Below, piece after piece: positions 21,859-32,489 of a stretch of 64,000 bases of DNA. The stretch spans positions 1,262,565 through 1,326,564 of the forward strand of contig CAUEEP010000758.1 of the NCBI GenBank assembly GCA_958450365.1. Reading direction: 5' to 3'. A model generated the notes under the pieces. It worked only from the letters and a program-made list of their open reading frames with translations. It did not search any database and was not told where the DNA came from. Within the stretch, counting starts at the first letter, position 1. Each line of letters opens with the position of its first letter. The stretch comes from Mesorhabditis belari. Taxonomy: Eukaryota; Nematoda; Chromadorea; Rhabditida; Rhabditidae. The position numbers were made by a program, and so were the translations under genes.

Positions 21859-22729
21859 TTAGTATTGTGTTTCGGTCTTTATTTCGATCTGGGAAATCCA
21901 AGAAAAAAACGTACAATTATGATCGTCCTTAGGATCTTGTTTCTCAACCATCAGTAGACCGTCAATGAGCCCCTCTTCTTTTAGTTCAGTTAGAAGAATC
22001 CAATTCTTGACCATGGTTTTTGCTTCGATCATCCAATCTTTGAGTGACTCTTGCTGGTCGTGCAACCAGCTTTTTACCAGTGTGGCTCGTTGATCCACTT
22101 TCGCTGTCTTCGTTAAGGGCAAGATAAGTGTCGAGGCCGTGACGTTGAAAAATCGCCAACCTTAATAAATTGCAATAAATCAACAAAAATGCAAGGATAC
22201 AAGAGCATTTACCTGGGAGACTAGGGCTAGAGGATTCAATATAACGTTGAGCATCCTCCAGAGTATATCGTTCTTTCGTTGGACTAGGCAGGGTCGGGCA
22301 GGATGCAAAGTTGAGTTGATGAGTTGAGTAGTTGAGTTGACTCAAGGAAACCCATACACTCTAAAAAACATAGAATTCACTCATCAATTCTTATAAAGAC
22401 GCATTTCACATTTAGAACTGGTCAATACACACTCGAAAACACTTACATATACTTGGCAGCTCTTCATGCTGAACTTTTGCTGGATTTCCGTTTCATCATC
22501 AGGGGTCAGACCGTAAGGTTTAATTGCGAAAAAATGCTCAAACACGAGTGATTGGACGTCATTCCAAGGGTCCGGCACATCTACGGCAGCACTGATCCAC
22601 TAAAAAAACAAAATATGTGGCTGAAGAACTCAAAAAACTCTTTACCATGAAAAGCACTCTCAAATTCAGTACGGCATTAAGACGTTGATCATTTTTATCG
22701 ATGATCAAAGGCGTCACATGATCTACCAT
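21859..22729 (-). CDS. Unassigned protein, family A, copy 1
   Basis: Four exons with consistent splice sites. Exon 1 begins MVDHVTPLIIDKNDQRLNAV; exon 2 has DVPDPWNDVQSLVFEHFFAI and KPYGLTPDD; exon 3 has KERYTLEDAQRYIESSSPS; exon 4 has WRFFNVTASTLILPL, LHDQQESLKDWMIEA, LKEEGLIDGLLMVEKQDPKD and ends ETQY. About 230 residues with no signal peptide or membrane segment visible. Copy 2 at 29392-30235 is nearly identical except for a short insertion in exon 3 here (STHQLNFASCPTLP). Exon-4 fragments recur at 35622. I know no family for it. Conservation of frame and splice sites in two copies supports a real gene. Confidence 0.6.
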
Positions 22730-22923
22730 TTTTGATTTGTTGTTGCGCAGAATGAGGAATAGAATAACTGAAATTTACAAAATTCTTAACAAAATTAAAT
22801 GAAGAAACAGAAATGAAAATTGAACGAAATCTAATCGAAATTTATTATTTAATGATTCTAATTTTCTAAGTTGATGTCCTGTTATTGATGATTGGGTTCA
22901 ACGGATTGGATTTGAGTTCATAC

Positions 22924-23090
22924 TATACTTTTGAAGTGCCGCCCGCCCATATGGGGACACTTCGTGATACTGAAATGCTTCGTTTTCTTTTTTCTCTTGG
23001 ACTCTTTTAAAATTCTGTGATAGACAAAATTTTTTCAAATTATCAAAAAGTGTCCCTAGACATTCGGGGGCGGTACCTCAAAAGTATATT
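22924..23090. mobile_element. Foldback MITE, copy 2
   Basis: Inverse-orientation relative of the element at 12965 (CTATACTTTTGAAGTGCCGC at one end, GGGGGCGGTACCTCAAAAGT at the other). It lies upstream of family A copy 1. Confidence 0.8.
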
Positions 23091-23461
23091 TCATAGACAT
23101 CGGGACATACTAGACATGGGCAAATTCCGTCCCGAACCTAATTCCCCCTTCGTAAATATGATTCTAACTCATATTTCATGGTAAAAAAACTCGACGGTAT
23201 AAAACTATATGATAAAAATGTTGTTTAATGTTTCTTGTAGTGTGATGAGGGGTTTTAACTGAATTTACCGTAATCTGCAGCAGAAAAAATGGTCACAATT
23301 TAGAAAATAGCAAACAAAAATAAAAACGTCTCATTTTTATTTTACTTTGTCCGCTCTTCGGGACGGGACGGGTCTTTGTCAGGTACAAAGCTTCTACAAT
23401 AAATTTATTCATATAACGCCCGAATTGAGGAAATTTTTCGAAAACAAAACTTATCGAAATA

Positions 23462-24032
23462 TTAGAATAAAATGACTAGGATCAAGGATTGTTGTTGAAG
23501 AGCTTGAATCTCTGTTAGCGTAACTTGATGGTCTCTGTTAGCGGCTTCTTCCTCTTCCTTCTCGAGTTTCTCTTGATAGTCTCTTGATATCCCGGGGAAA
23601 GATTTTGGCGTATAGTAGCCTGACGGAAGATTGAGAACGAAGAAACTCCAAGTGCCCTCAATCGCATGAGGCAACACATCGAACTAAAAAAAAAAGAAAA
23701 TTATTGGTAAAAAATGACGACCTTTATCGAAAGATCCTTCTTTCCGTCGTTACTAATGAAGAGTCTCGTGAGTCCATTGATGAGATGAGGCCAGACGGAG
23801 ATTAACTGAATTTTAAAAGTAACCAAGAAAAAAATATAAGCAAATCTATAGGTCAAGAGTTAATAAAGTTAAAAGAGTTAAAACTGAATTTAAAGCGAAC
23901 GATCTGAAAGTGAAAGATGACGTCAAGAATTTGATTTAGACTTGAAACTGATAAAAAGCTTATTTTATAAGATTAAAATCATTGGAAACTCACGGAATAG
24001 AGGCCTTCATTGGAAACATTTGGAAGAGCCAT
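23462..24032 (-). CDS. Family M protein, copy M4 (C-terminally diverged)
   Basis: Exon 1 (24032-23994) encodes MALPNVSNEGLYS; exon 2 encodes LISVWPHLINGLTRLFIS and NDGKKDLSIK; exon 3 encodes FDVLPHAIEGTWSFFVLNLP and SGYYTPK, then a charged tail with EKEEEEAANRD, and runs on to a stop at 23462. It is the inverted duplicate of M3. Compared with M1 and M2, the second half of the domain (LxxPADG...YxIDVxFS) is replaced by the charged tail. The beta-rich alternation suggests an MSP- or Ig-like sandwich, but that is only a guess. Confidence 0.45.
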
Positions 24033-24379
24033 CGGTTCTATCTTCGAGATCGCCTCATCGTCGGTCAAAGCGGTGTTCTGGAAAATGAAAAGGTATTTAA
24101 ACTTGGAGAATTGTCAAATTTAAGACCTATTCTAAAAATATATTTTTGTTTAGGAATTTTATTCTCATAGAGAAATTTTCAAGAATGCTTCGGATTTCGA
24201 CGAACCTTAAAGTTCGAGAAAAGGAGTCCACTTGTTGCGATCCAGCTTGCAGGTAGGGGAAAGAGAATTTTAAAATACGCAAAAATTCCAGTGTCATCGA
24301 GAATACAGGTATTTGAAAAAAAAACCCGAAGTTGATCGGGGAAATTTTGAAAAAGCTAGGAGAACTAGGTTTGACTTAC

Positions 24380-25350
24380 AGTACTTGCAGTACCCAGCAC
24401 ACAGGACATCAATCAGCACATCTTCTCTCTTGAAAAGCATAACGCCAATCTAAAAAATAGATGCATGCATGTAACGAAATATATCTAAACTCAAATTTCT
24501 TTAGCGTTGCTTAAATGCCAAAGATGCACAGGTATGCCTTTCTAGTAGACCATCAAGAGTATGCGCTCTGTTCGTGAGGCATCAGATTTATCGCTTTTTA
24601 GAACTTTCTTTTCGAGGGGTGTACCAGTAACAATTTTTGATGTTAAATTGCCACCTTCTTACCCTCCTATCAGTTACTTCTTACCGCTTACCTAATAAAG
24701 TTTCAATGATGAGGTTAAACCATACCGTCTCCAATTTTAAATCAAGCTCTACTTTGACTTGCTGTTCATTCTTAGCTTCTTCTTTGACTTTTTGCTGTGC
24801 AACCTCCGAAGTTTCCACCTCAAATTAATTAATTTAAACGAGAAAACTTTAAACAAACTTACTTCATCCGCTTCCATAATCGTTTTCATTTTGGCCCTGT
24901 CTTTGATCTTGACTTCGTTCTTGATTAGCGGAAGATCCTCCAAGATTTCCTGAATTATTAAAATAAAATAAAAAAACGTAAAACCAACCGGCGTCTCTTC
25001 TGGTTTTGGCTTCGGGGTTGAATTCAATAGACGCATCAACATCAGAAGTGTTTGATCGGATATGACAACAACCACGTTAGAAAGATCGCCACAATACGGA
25101 TTGTTAAAATTTAGGATAATCCTCAAAGTTTTCAGCAAGTGGCATTCTAAAGCGTGGACATTTTACCATAATTCCAACAAGAGCAAAGCATTTTGTATAA
25201 ATTTTGTATATTTGAGGCTAGATAGCGAGACGGATTGATTGTGCGGTGGTGTAATGGCAGTGCGTTTAGTTACAAAGCGGATGCTCTTGGGTTCGAGTCT
25301 GTGTTTGGACTTTTTTGTGTATGCGATATTATTCCTGCTATATCCAACTC
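24380..25350 (-). repeat. Right arm of inverted repeat IR2 with 5'-truncated gene E
   Basis: Reverse copy of 19847-21450 with a 540-bp deletion. Gene E here begins only at LRIILNFNNPYCGDLSNVVV and has no native start, so it is a pseudogene. The rest of the introns and C-terminal exons are retained. Confidence 0.75.
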
Positions 25351-25369
25351 AATTCTTACTACGATTAAA

Positions 25370-25820
25370 AAGCGAGCCCACCTCCGCGAAATCAGTGACA
25401 ACGTTACTCAATTTCACTCGGAGTTTGTCATAAGCCTACTCTCGTAGCTGCTTCATTCGATCCTGACCAGCAGGATCCTTGAAAAGTAAATAGTAAATAC
25501 ATTTGCTGCAACTTTTCTTCTTTCTTACCGCCTTCTGAAATCATCAATGTCGCTGGGTTTATAGAAATATCCAACACAAGTTTCTTCCTGAATTCATGGA
25601 AGCATGGGCAAGTCCGGCAATTGACCTTGTTTTAAACTAGAAACAACTTGATACGAGATTTCTTTGTAGCTTTTATTTAGCGATCTAATGGCTGTCCATG
25701 GAAGCGAAGAAATGCTCCGCTTTGAGTTTACCCAGTATCAACGCACCGAGGTCGAGAAAAAGGCGATGGCTCCCACGGATCGAAGGTACATCTACAGTCA
25801 ATCGGTTCATCTGTAAATCT
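25370..25820. pseudogene. vps-13: vps-13 exon fragments, second copy, partly inverted
   Basis: On the minus strand, 25370-25660 carries vps-13-like segments (HEFRKKLVLDILINPATLMI; AYDKLRVKLSNVV) with the same in-frame TAG (25436-25438) as the copy at 32.6 kb. On the plus strand, 25678-25815 carries GSEEMLRFEFTQYQRTEVEK, which lies on the minus strand in the 35.8-kb copy. Scrambled orientation and a stop codon make it non-functional. Confidence 0.6.
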
Positions 25821-26790
25821 CTAAAACAACCTGTTTTTACATGTGAAGCAAAATTAAAAGGCACTACTTCTTGAACGCTTGAATTCGTTGCTCTTCATAA
25901 GCCCTCATAGGTTACGGGTCGCTTTTGCTTCTCGACCCAGAGAGAGGTTTGCATTTTTGCATTCAATTTAATTAGTTTCTTATTTAGTCTGACTTCAGTC
26001 AGAAGCACAGTTTCCTCTGGACTGGCTTAATGGAGATCGCTGATCTGAGGTTGATTTAGGCTTCCCTATGAAATAATCAAATGATCAAATGAGCGCCAAC
26101 TTCTTGTTACGTCAATCATTACGATTTGTCTCAGTGAGTTTTTTGGAAGCGATTTTTTAACTTGTTATAGTCAATTCTTAAATCGTTTTGTTTAGCATGC
26201 TTGTCGGTCGTGCTCGTTATCATGGACTTCTAGTAAAATTTATAAATTACAAATTAGAATACCTCTGAACTACTTTTTATTTAGGTGGTGGCTTGGACAA
26301 CCTATGATTCGATTGAGGCTCTGCGATTGAGGCTCGGCCGATGATCGTCGGGACCGGTATGCTGTAAGTACTGTAAGTCAAACCTAGTTCTCCCAGCTTT
26401 CTCAAAATTTCCCCAATCAGCTTTGGGTTTTTGTTTCAAATACCTGTATTCTGGATGACACTGGAATTTTTGCGTTTTTGCGTTTTTTCGAGAATAAAAT
26501 TCCTAAACAAAAATATATTTTTAGGATACGTCTTTAAAAATATCGTTTCAAAATCATTGATTTAAGGTTATCTCCAAAGAGGACAAGGAATTCAACCCTA
26601 TCGAAGAAAGCGGCTCAACTTTGTGAAACCGTCAATCACTATGCTGAGGTTTGGAAAAAAGACAAATAGCATTTGTTTTCTAATTTAGCATAGAAATCTA
26701 TTAAATTTGACAATTCTCCAAGTTTAAATACCTTTTCATTTTCCAGAACACCGCTTTGACCGACGATGAGGCGATCTCGAAGATAGAACC
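25821..26790. other. Gene-free mosaic sequence
   Basis: 25847-25985 is a direct repeat of about 21420-21550. From about 26360 the inverted copy of 23390-24400 begins (IR3). No intact gene before M3 was found. An open exon (NTALTDDEAISKIEP) at about 26747 leads into M3. Confidence 0.5.
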
Positions 26791-26791
26791 G

Positions 26792-27302
26792 ATGGCTCTT
26801 CCAAATGTTTCCAATGAAAGCCTTTATTCCGTGAGTTTCCAATGATTTTAATCTTATAAAATAAGCTTTTTATCAGTTTCAAGTCTAAATCAAATTCTTG
26901 ACGTCATCTTTCACTTTCAGATCGTTCGCTTTAAATTCAGTTTTAACTCTTTTAACTTTATTAACTCTTGACCTATAGATTTGCTTATATTTTTTTCTTG
27001 GTTACTTTTAAAATTCAGTTGATCTCCGTCTGGCCTCATCTCATCAATAGACACACGAGACTCTTCAGTAGTAACGACGGAAAGAAGGATCTTTCGATAA
27101 AGGTGGTCATTTTTCACCAAGAATTTTCTTTTTTTTTTAGTTCGATGTGTTGCCTCATGCGATTGAGGGCACTTGGAGTTTCTTCGTTCTCAATCTTCCG
27201 TCAGGCTACTATACGCCAAAATCTTTCCCCGGGATATCAAGAGACTATCAAGAGAAACTCGAGAAGGAAGAGGAAGAAGCCGCTAACAGAGACAGTCGTT
27301 GA
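26792..27302 (+). CDS. Family M protein, copy M3 (C-terminally diverged)
   Basis: Exons 26792-26830, 27019-27102 and 27141-27302 join in phase: MALPNVSNESLYS, LISVWPHLINRHTRLFSSND, FDVLPHAIEGTWSFFVLNLP and a charged EKEEEEAANRDSR tail. About 94 residues. It is the mirror copy of M4 (IR3, 23390-24400 against 26360-27430). The second half of the domain seen in M1 and M2 is absent, so it may be a pseudogene. Confidence 0.45.
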
Positions 27303-27851
27303 TTCAAGCCTGAGCTCTTCAACAACAATTCTTGATCCTAGTCATTTTATTCTAATATTTCGATCAGTTTTGTGTTCGAAAAATTTCCTCAATTCGGGCG
27401 TTATATGAATAAATTTATTGTAGAGGCTTTGTACCTGAAACCGCAAATTGGCACAAAGAATACCAATGGTTTGCTAAATATTTTTTGTACCTTTAAAAGT
27501 CAAGACTGGCCTAGGTCAGGTGCAACTTTTAGAAGAGTTCTTTGTCTCTTAAACTCTGGAATTTGTTGGACTTGCTCAAGGATGCCATAAAATGAATGCA
27601 GCATTACTTTTTGCAAAGTTACATAGATATGTCCCCATATGGGACACTCGGGGGCCGTACTTCAAAAGTATAGTTCATAGACATCGGGACGGGACAAAGA
27701 CCCGTCCCGTCCCGAAGAGCGGACAAAGTAAAATAAAAATGAGACCATTTTTATTTGTATTTTTTCCCGTGTCCTAAATTGTGACCATTTTTTCTGCTGC
27801 AGATTACGGTAAATTCAGTTAAAACCCCTCATCACACTACAAGAAACATTT
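27303..27851. other. Spacer with solo MITE end
   Basis: 27631-27676 is one end of the 12965-type MITE, followed by the CGTCCCGTCCCGAAGAGCGG block that also flanks the IR1 arms. No gene seen. Confidence 0.5.
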
Positions 27852-28137
27852 GAATCATAGTAGATCTGTGAAGAAAGTAAGTCTCTGGATGTTTTTATGC
27901 TTTTTCCGTTGAATCTCTATTGAAATGAGCCGAAAAAGCGGGTTCCTTAACAGTTTCAATTTTTCGGCTCTTTTAGTAGAGATAGAATTTAATAGAAATT
28001 TAATTTAATAGAAAGGACTAAACGGTATTCCACTGACACCCTCGTAGATCCCGCTTTTTCGCTTGAATTTTTAAGAGATTCAGTCGAGAAATCGGAAAGC
28101 ATCCAGAGCAACCTTCTTGATAAATCCACTATGATTC
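27852..28137. mobile_element. Foldback MITE with GAATCATAGTAGATCT ends, copy 1
   Basis: 286 bp with TIRs of about 40-90 bp: GAATCATAGTAGATCTGTGA to CTCTGGATG, mirrored by CATCCAGAG to CCACTATGATTC. A second copy is at 35005-35276. Both sit directly upstream of a family M first exon. Confidence 0.85.
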
Positions 28138-28328
28138 GATTATATTCTTCGTAACCCACTTTGCGGCTTAAGCTCTATTGAAATGGACGCAAAAAGCGAA
28201 ATGCAAATGTCTTACCAAAATTTGCGTGTGGAACCCCAGAAGTTTACATATTTAAAAAATTTGCATTTAAATCTCAAATAAAACAGACAAAAATACGATT
28301 TTTTTTCATATTCTTCTGCGCTGAAACT
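28138..28328 (+). promoter_or_regulatory. Conserved upstream region of family M genes
   Basis: GAAATGCAAATG, then AATTTGCATTTAAATCTCAA just before the start. It is nearly identical at 35277-35473, and partly conserved upstream of M2 on the minus strand (34850-34930: AAGCGAAATGCAAATG...AATTTGCATYT). The ATTTGCAT octamer matches the POU-factor consensus (family knowledge), but no function is shown. Confidence 0.45.
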
Positions 28329-29077
28329 ATGGTCGGCCCTCCCGCTTCTGTCGATCCGGTGCATTCTGCTTTAGAGGTTACGAAAGAGGTAAATTATTTT
28401 TTAATTCTTTAACTTTAAATTCAATTTTAACTCTTTTAACTTGATTAACTCTTGACCTATTGATTTGCTTATATTTTTTTTGCTGGTTACTTTTAAAATT
28501 TAGATCATCAACGTCTCCCCTCATCTCATCAATGGTCGCACGCGCTTCTTCATTAGTAACGACGGAGAGAAGGATCTTTCGATAAAGGTCGTCATTTTTT
28601 ACCAATAATTTTCTTTGTTTTTAGTTCGATGTGTCCCCTTATACCATTGAGGGCACTTGGAGTTTTTTCGTTCTCAATCTTCCATCAAGCTACTATACGC
28701 CAAAATATGACGCCTGGAACAGCCATGACGATGACTCCAGACCCGTCGATCGCTTGATTCTTCCAGCTGATGGTAAAAAGTATGGCATTGATGTCGTCTT
28801 TTCGGGTGAGCTTTGCAATAATTAGAAAAAGACTTGTTCATTTAGTACCACGCCCAAAGGTCTACACGATTTACATCACGATCTCGGATCGCTTGAATAA
28901 AGACATCGTCGGTTTTTTATAGCTTTATGTCTAAAATATCAGTTAGCTATTGTTAAGAAAACCATCAATCTGACCTTAGTTTTGATCTTATTCTTATTAA
29001 CAAAATTTTCTTTTCAGAAGTTCGAACGCCTTAAAGTGAATATCGACGTCCTGCCCTATAAGTCCCACGATTATTGA
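28329..29077 (+). CDS. Family M protein, copy M1 (full-length)
   Basis: Five exons with consistent phases: MVGPPASVDPVHSALEVTKE; IINVSPHLINGRTRFFISND; FDVSPYTIEGTWSFFVLNLP with RPVDRLILPADGKKYGIDVV; VPRPKVYTIYITISDRLNKD; and KFERLKVNIDVLPYKSHDY, ending at 29077. About 150 residues, no signal peptide, no cysteine cluster, alternating beta-type sequence. With M2 it defines motifs PHLINGRTxF, (V/I)EGTWSFF, PADGxxYxIDVxFS and VYTIxxxIS. Spacing and composition recall MSP-domain sandwiches, but I cannot claim homology. It converges on family A copy 2 (300 bp apart). Confidence 0.6.
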
Positions 29078-29391
29078 AGACCCGAATCAAAATCAAGCCG
29101 AATTCTCTGTAACCACTTTTTGTAAATAAAGATGTTTGGTGCAAACTATTTTATTGACAATGATCTTTGTGAGTCCGAAGGTTCTCACAGAAACATATAC
29201 CAGCACATGAACAGAAGCACAAAGATACACAAACAAACAAACAGCGTTTCCTGGTTGATGATTATGATCAAAATCCTGCTCGCTTCGACGATTGTTGTGT
29301 ACTTGTCTTCGATGTCTTTTTTCTCGATGGTTTTCTCGACCTTCTCAGGGCCAGCGGCGTCGAAAACATTCGCATCCCGATTAACTAAAAT

Positions 29392-30235
29392 TTAGTATTG
29401 TGTTTCGGTCTTTATTTCGATCTGGGAAATCCAAGAAAAAAACGTACAATTATGATCGTCCTTAGGATCTTGTTTCTCAACCATGAGTAGGCCGTCAATG
29501 AGCCCCTCTTCTTTTAGTTCAGTTAGAAGAATCCAAATCTCGATCATGCTTTCTGCTTGCATCATCCAATTGTTGAGTGACTCTTGCTGGTCGTGCAACC
29601 AGTTTTTCAACAGTGTGGCTCGTTGATCCACTTTCGCTGTCTTCGTTAAGGGCAAGATAAGTGTCGAGGCAGTGACGTGGAAAAATCGCCAACCTGAATA
29701 AATTGCAATAAATCAACTAAAATGCAAGGATACAAGAGCATTTACCTGGGAGACTAGGGCTAGAGGATTCAATATAACGTTGAGCATCCTCCAGAGTATA
29801 TCGTTCTTTCGTTGGACCAAGCAGGACAGTTGAGTAGTTGAGTTGGCTCAAGGTATCCCATACACTCTAAAAAACATAGAATTCACTCATCAATTCTTAT
29901 AAAGAGGCATTTCACATTTACAACTGGCCAATATACACTCGAAAACACTTACATATCCTTGGGACATCTTTATGATGAGCTTTTGCTGGAGAGCCGCTTC
30001 ATCATCAGGGGTCAGACCATAAGGTTTAATTGCGAAAAAATGCTCAAACACGAATGATTGGACGTCATTCCAAGGGTCGGGCACATCTGCGGCAGCACTG
30101 ATCCACTAAAAAAACAAAATATGTGCCCGATAAACTCAAAAAACTCTTTACCATGAAAAGCACTTTCAAATTCAGTACGGCATTAAGACGTTGATCATTT
30201 TTATCGATGATCAAAGGCGTCACATGATCTACCAT
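29392..30235 (-). CDS. Unassigned protein, family A, copy 2
   Basis: Exon 1 runs 30235-30152. Same four-exon structure as copy 1, all phases consistent: MVDHVTPLIIDKNDQRLNAV; DVPDPWNDVQSFVFEHFFAI; SVWDTLSQLNYSTVLLGPTK; WRFFHVTASTLILPL to ETQY. About 220 residues. It lacks the exon-3 insertion of copy 1 and so is probably closer to the ancestral form. It is tail-to-tail with M1, and its first exon lies at the inner edge of IR1. Confidence 0.6.
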
Positions 30236-32410
30236 TTTTGATTTGTTGTTGCGCAGAATGAGGAATAGAATAACTGAAATTTACAAAAATTCTTAACAAA
30301 ATTAAATGAAGAAACACAATTAAAATTGAACGAAATCTAATCGAAATTTTATGTTTAATGATTCTAATTTTCTAAGATGATGTCCTGTTATTGATGAAAA
30401 TTTACTTAAATAAAAATGAAACGTGATTGAAATTCTGAGTTCAACGAATTGGATTTGAGTTCATACTATACCTTTGAACTGCCGCCCGCCCATTTTTTTT
30501 GGGACACTTTTTGATAATAATATGCTTCGTTTTCTTTTTCCTCGTGGACTATTTTCAAATTCTGTGATAGACAAAATTTTTTCAAATTATCAAAAAGTGT
30601 CCCCAGACACTCGGGGGCGGCAAAAGTATAGTTCATAGACATCGGGACATACTAGACATGTGCAAATTCCGTCCCGAACCTAATTCCCCCTTCGTAAATA
30701 GGATTCTAACTCGTATTTCATGGTAAAAAACTCGATGGGATAAAACTATATGATAAAAATGTTGTTTAATGTTTCTTGTAGTGTGATGAGGGGTTTTAAC
30801 TGAATTTACCGTAATCTGCAGCAGAAAAAATGGTCACAATTTAGAAAATAGGAAACAAAAATAAAAACGTCTCATTTTTATTTTACTTCGTTCGTTCTTG
30901 GAACGGGACGGGTCCCACAAGGGGGGGGGTCTAAAGTCTAGATTTCGAGGGGTCAGAGGGGTGTCATTCTAATACAGCATTTACGGTATTCAAGCACCTT
31001 GATTGCTTTCTCAGAGACCAAATATTCAAAGATACGGTGGAGGTTCAAAATGCTACTGAACCTTTTATCAACTCTAGAACTCCTGCCTACTACATACATG
31101 GAGCCGAAAAACTTGTCGTATGCTGGCAAAAGTGGCAAAAGCGCATTGATTGTAATAGATGTTATTTTGATTAGTTAGTGTTTTGAATAAAAAATTTTTT
31201 ATGATTGAAGTTGTGTATGAAAAACACGGAAAATCATCCAGTACAATTTGACCTGATATATCAGGTCAAATTGTACTGGATACAGTCAAAAGGAGTCAGG
31301 GTCAGAACTAAAGCTGAAAGACTAGGATCACTGAGTGGGCTCACTTCCAGTATAATGATAAGCAAAGCTTGTAAACCCTCCGAAAATGTCAAATTTTGTA
31401 TCCCATATATCTGATGATAGATGATAGTGATAGAGCTCTTCCAGAAAAACAAAAGCAGATTCGATGCCCGATGAAAGCTCTATCAGATAAGCTATCATTT
31501 TAAAACTCGTTCTTGATTTTATAACATTGGCTACTAAGATGATGAGGATCATAACGGGATTCCAGGATAAATCTAAATGATTTTTTATAATAACTAAACT
31601 TTGTCACGATTTGAAGAAGCCAATTTTTGTCTACAACATTTTGATTCGAGTAAAAGACAGGTCTTTTGGAAAGGCCGCAATACAATCTCTTATCAGAGTT
31701 CATTCATTTTCCGACCCTGGTAAAAAGCGATGCAAAAAAATGCAGGAATTGAATTTTTCTATTGCTCTTGATCTTTAATATTAATTCATAATGAATTTAA
31801 ACTCATCTCTACGTAACAAATTGTTATTGGTAGTTGTCTATATTGGGCTATTGCTTGACTATTCTTTACTAACGGCTGTAGGTGGGTTTTTTATAGAGAA
31901 GTGAACTCACAGAATCTGTGGTCATTCAGTTCAATTTAAGCTATTCAGTTTAAGCTAAACTGTGGATAAGCTACCGTAATCTGATCTGGTTTTTCGGCAA
32001 TATAAGCCGCTTTTTTGTACTCTTTTGTCTCTCTTCCTCTTCAGATTTTTGTGAGAGGTTTTCCCTAGATTTTTGTTTAAAAATCTGTCATTGTATCCTA
32101 TATTTTGTAATTCTGTAATTGTATTCTGCTAAAATCTTGATTCTCTTCTGAAAGCTTAGAAATTACATAGAAAGTACGCTCGAGTCGGTACCTAGAAGTA
32201 GAATTGTGTCATTATTTACTACTTACTAAATTTTAAACATAAACGATGTGTTTAACTTGTTTAAAACTTTGTAAGAAGCTATCTGAATTGGAAATTTTGT
32301 ATTATAGATGTGAAAAAACTGTAAAACTCTCTAGAACTTTTCATAAAACTATTCAATTCTCTAAAAACAATTCTAGAGATCTTTCAGGTTTACTAACGTA
32401 ATATTTTTTG
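30174..32410 (-). repeat. Right arm of large inverted repeat IR1
   Basis: Reverse complement of 11204-13416 with small indels. It includes foldback MITE copy 3 (30471-30632), the 46-bp palindrome (31236-31281), and a stretch of AATTCTAGAGATCTTTCAGG at the outer edge. The two arms are separated by about 16.8 kb. Confidence 0.85.
30471..30632. mobile_element. Foldback MITE, copy 3
   Basis: Homologue of the 12965 element at the mirrored position of IR1. One end has been shortened (GGGGGCGGCAAAAGTATAG). Confidence 0.75.
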
Positions 32411-32489
32411 CATTGACGAGAACTCAAAGTCAAAGTACCGCGACTGAGGTGACAGCCATGCATTGTTGATTTACTTGGTGTTGCTGTAG

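Noticed and set aside
25236..25310. Possible tRNA gene (also 19895-19965, minus strand)
   Set aside because: A-box- and B-box-like words are present (TGGTGTAATGG, GGTTCGAGTCT), but the acceptor ends do not pair, the T-stem is poor and the anticodon loop lacks U33. At most it is a tRNA-derived relic.
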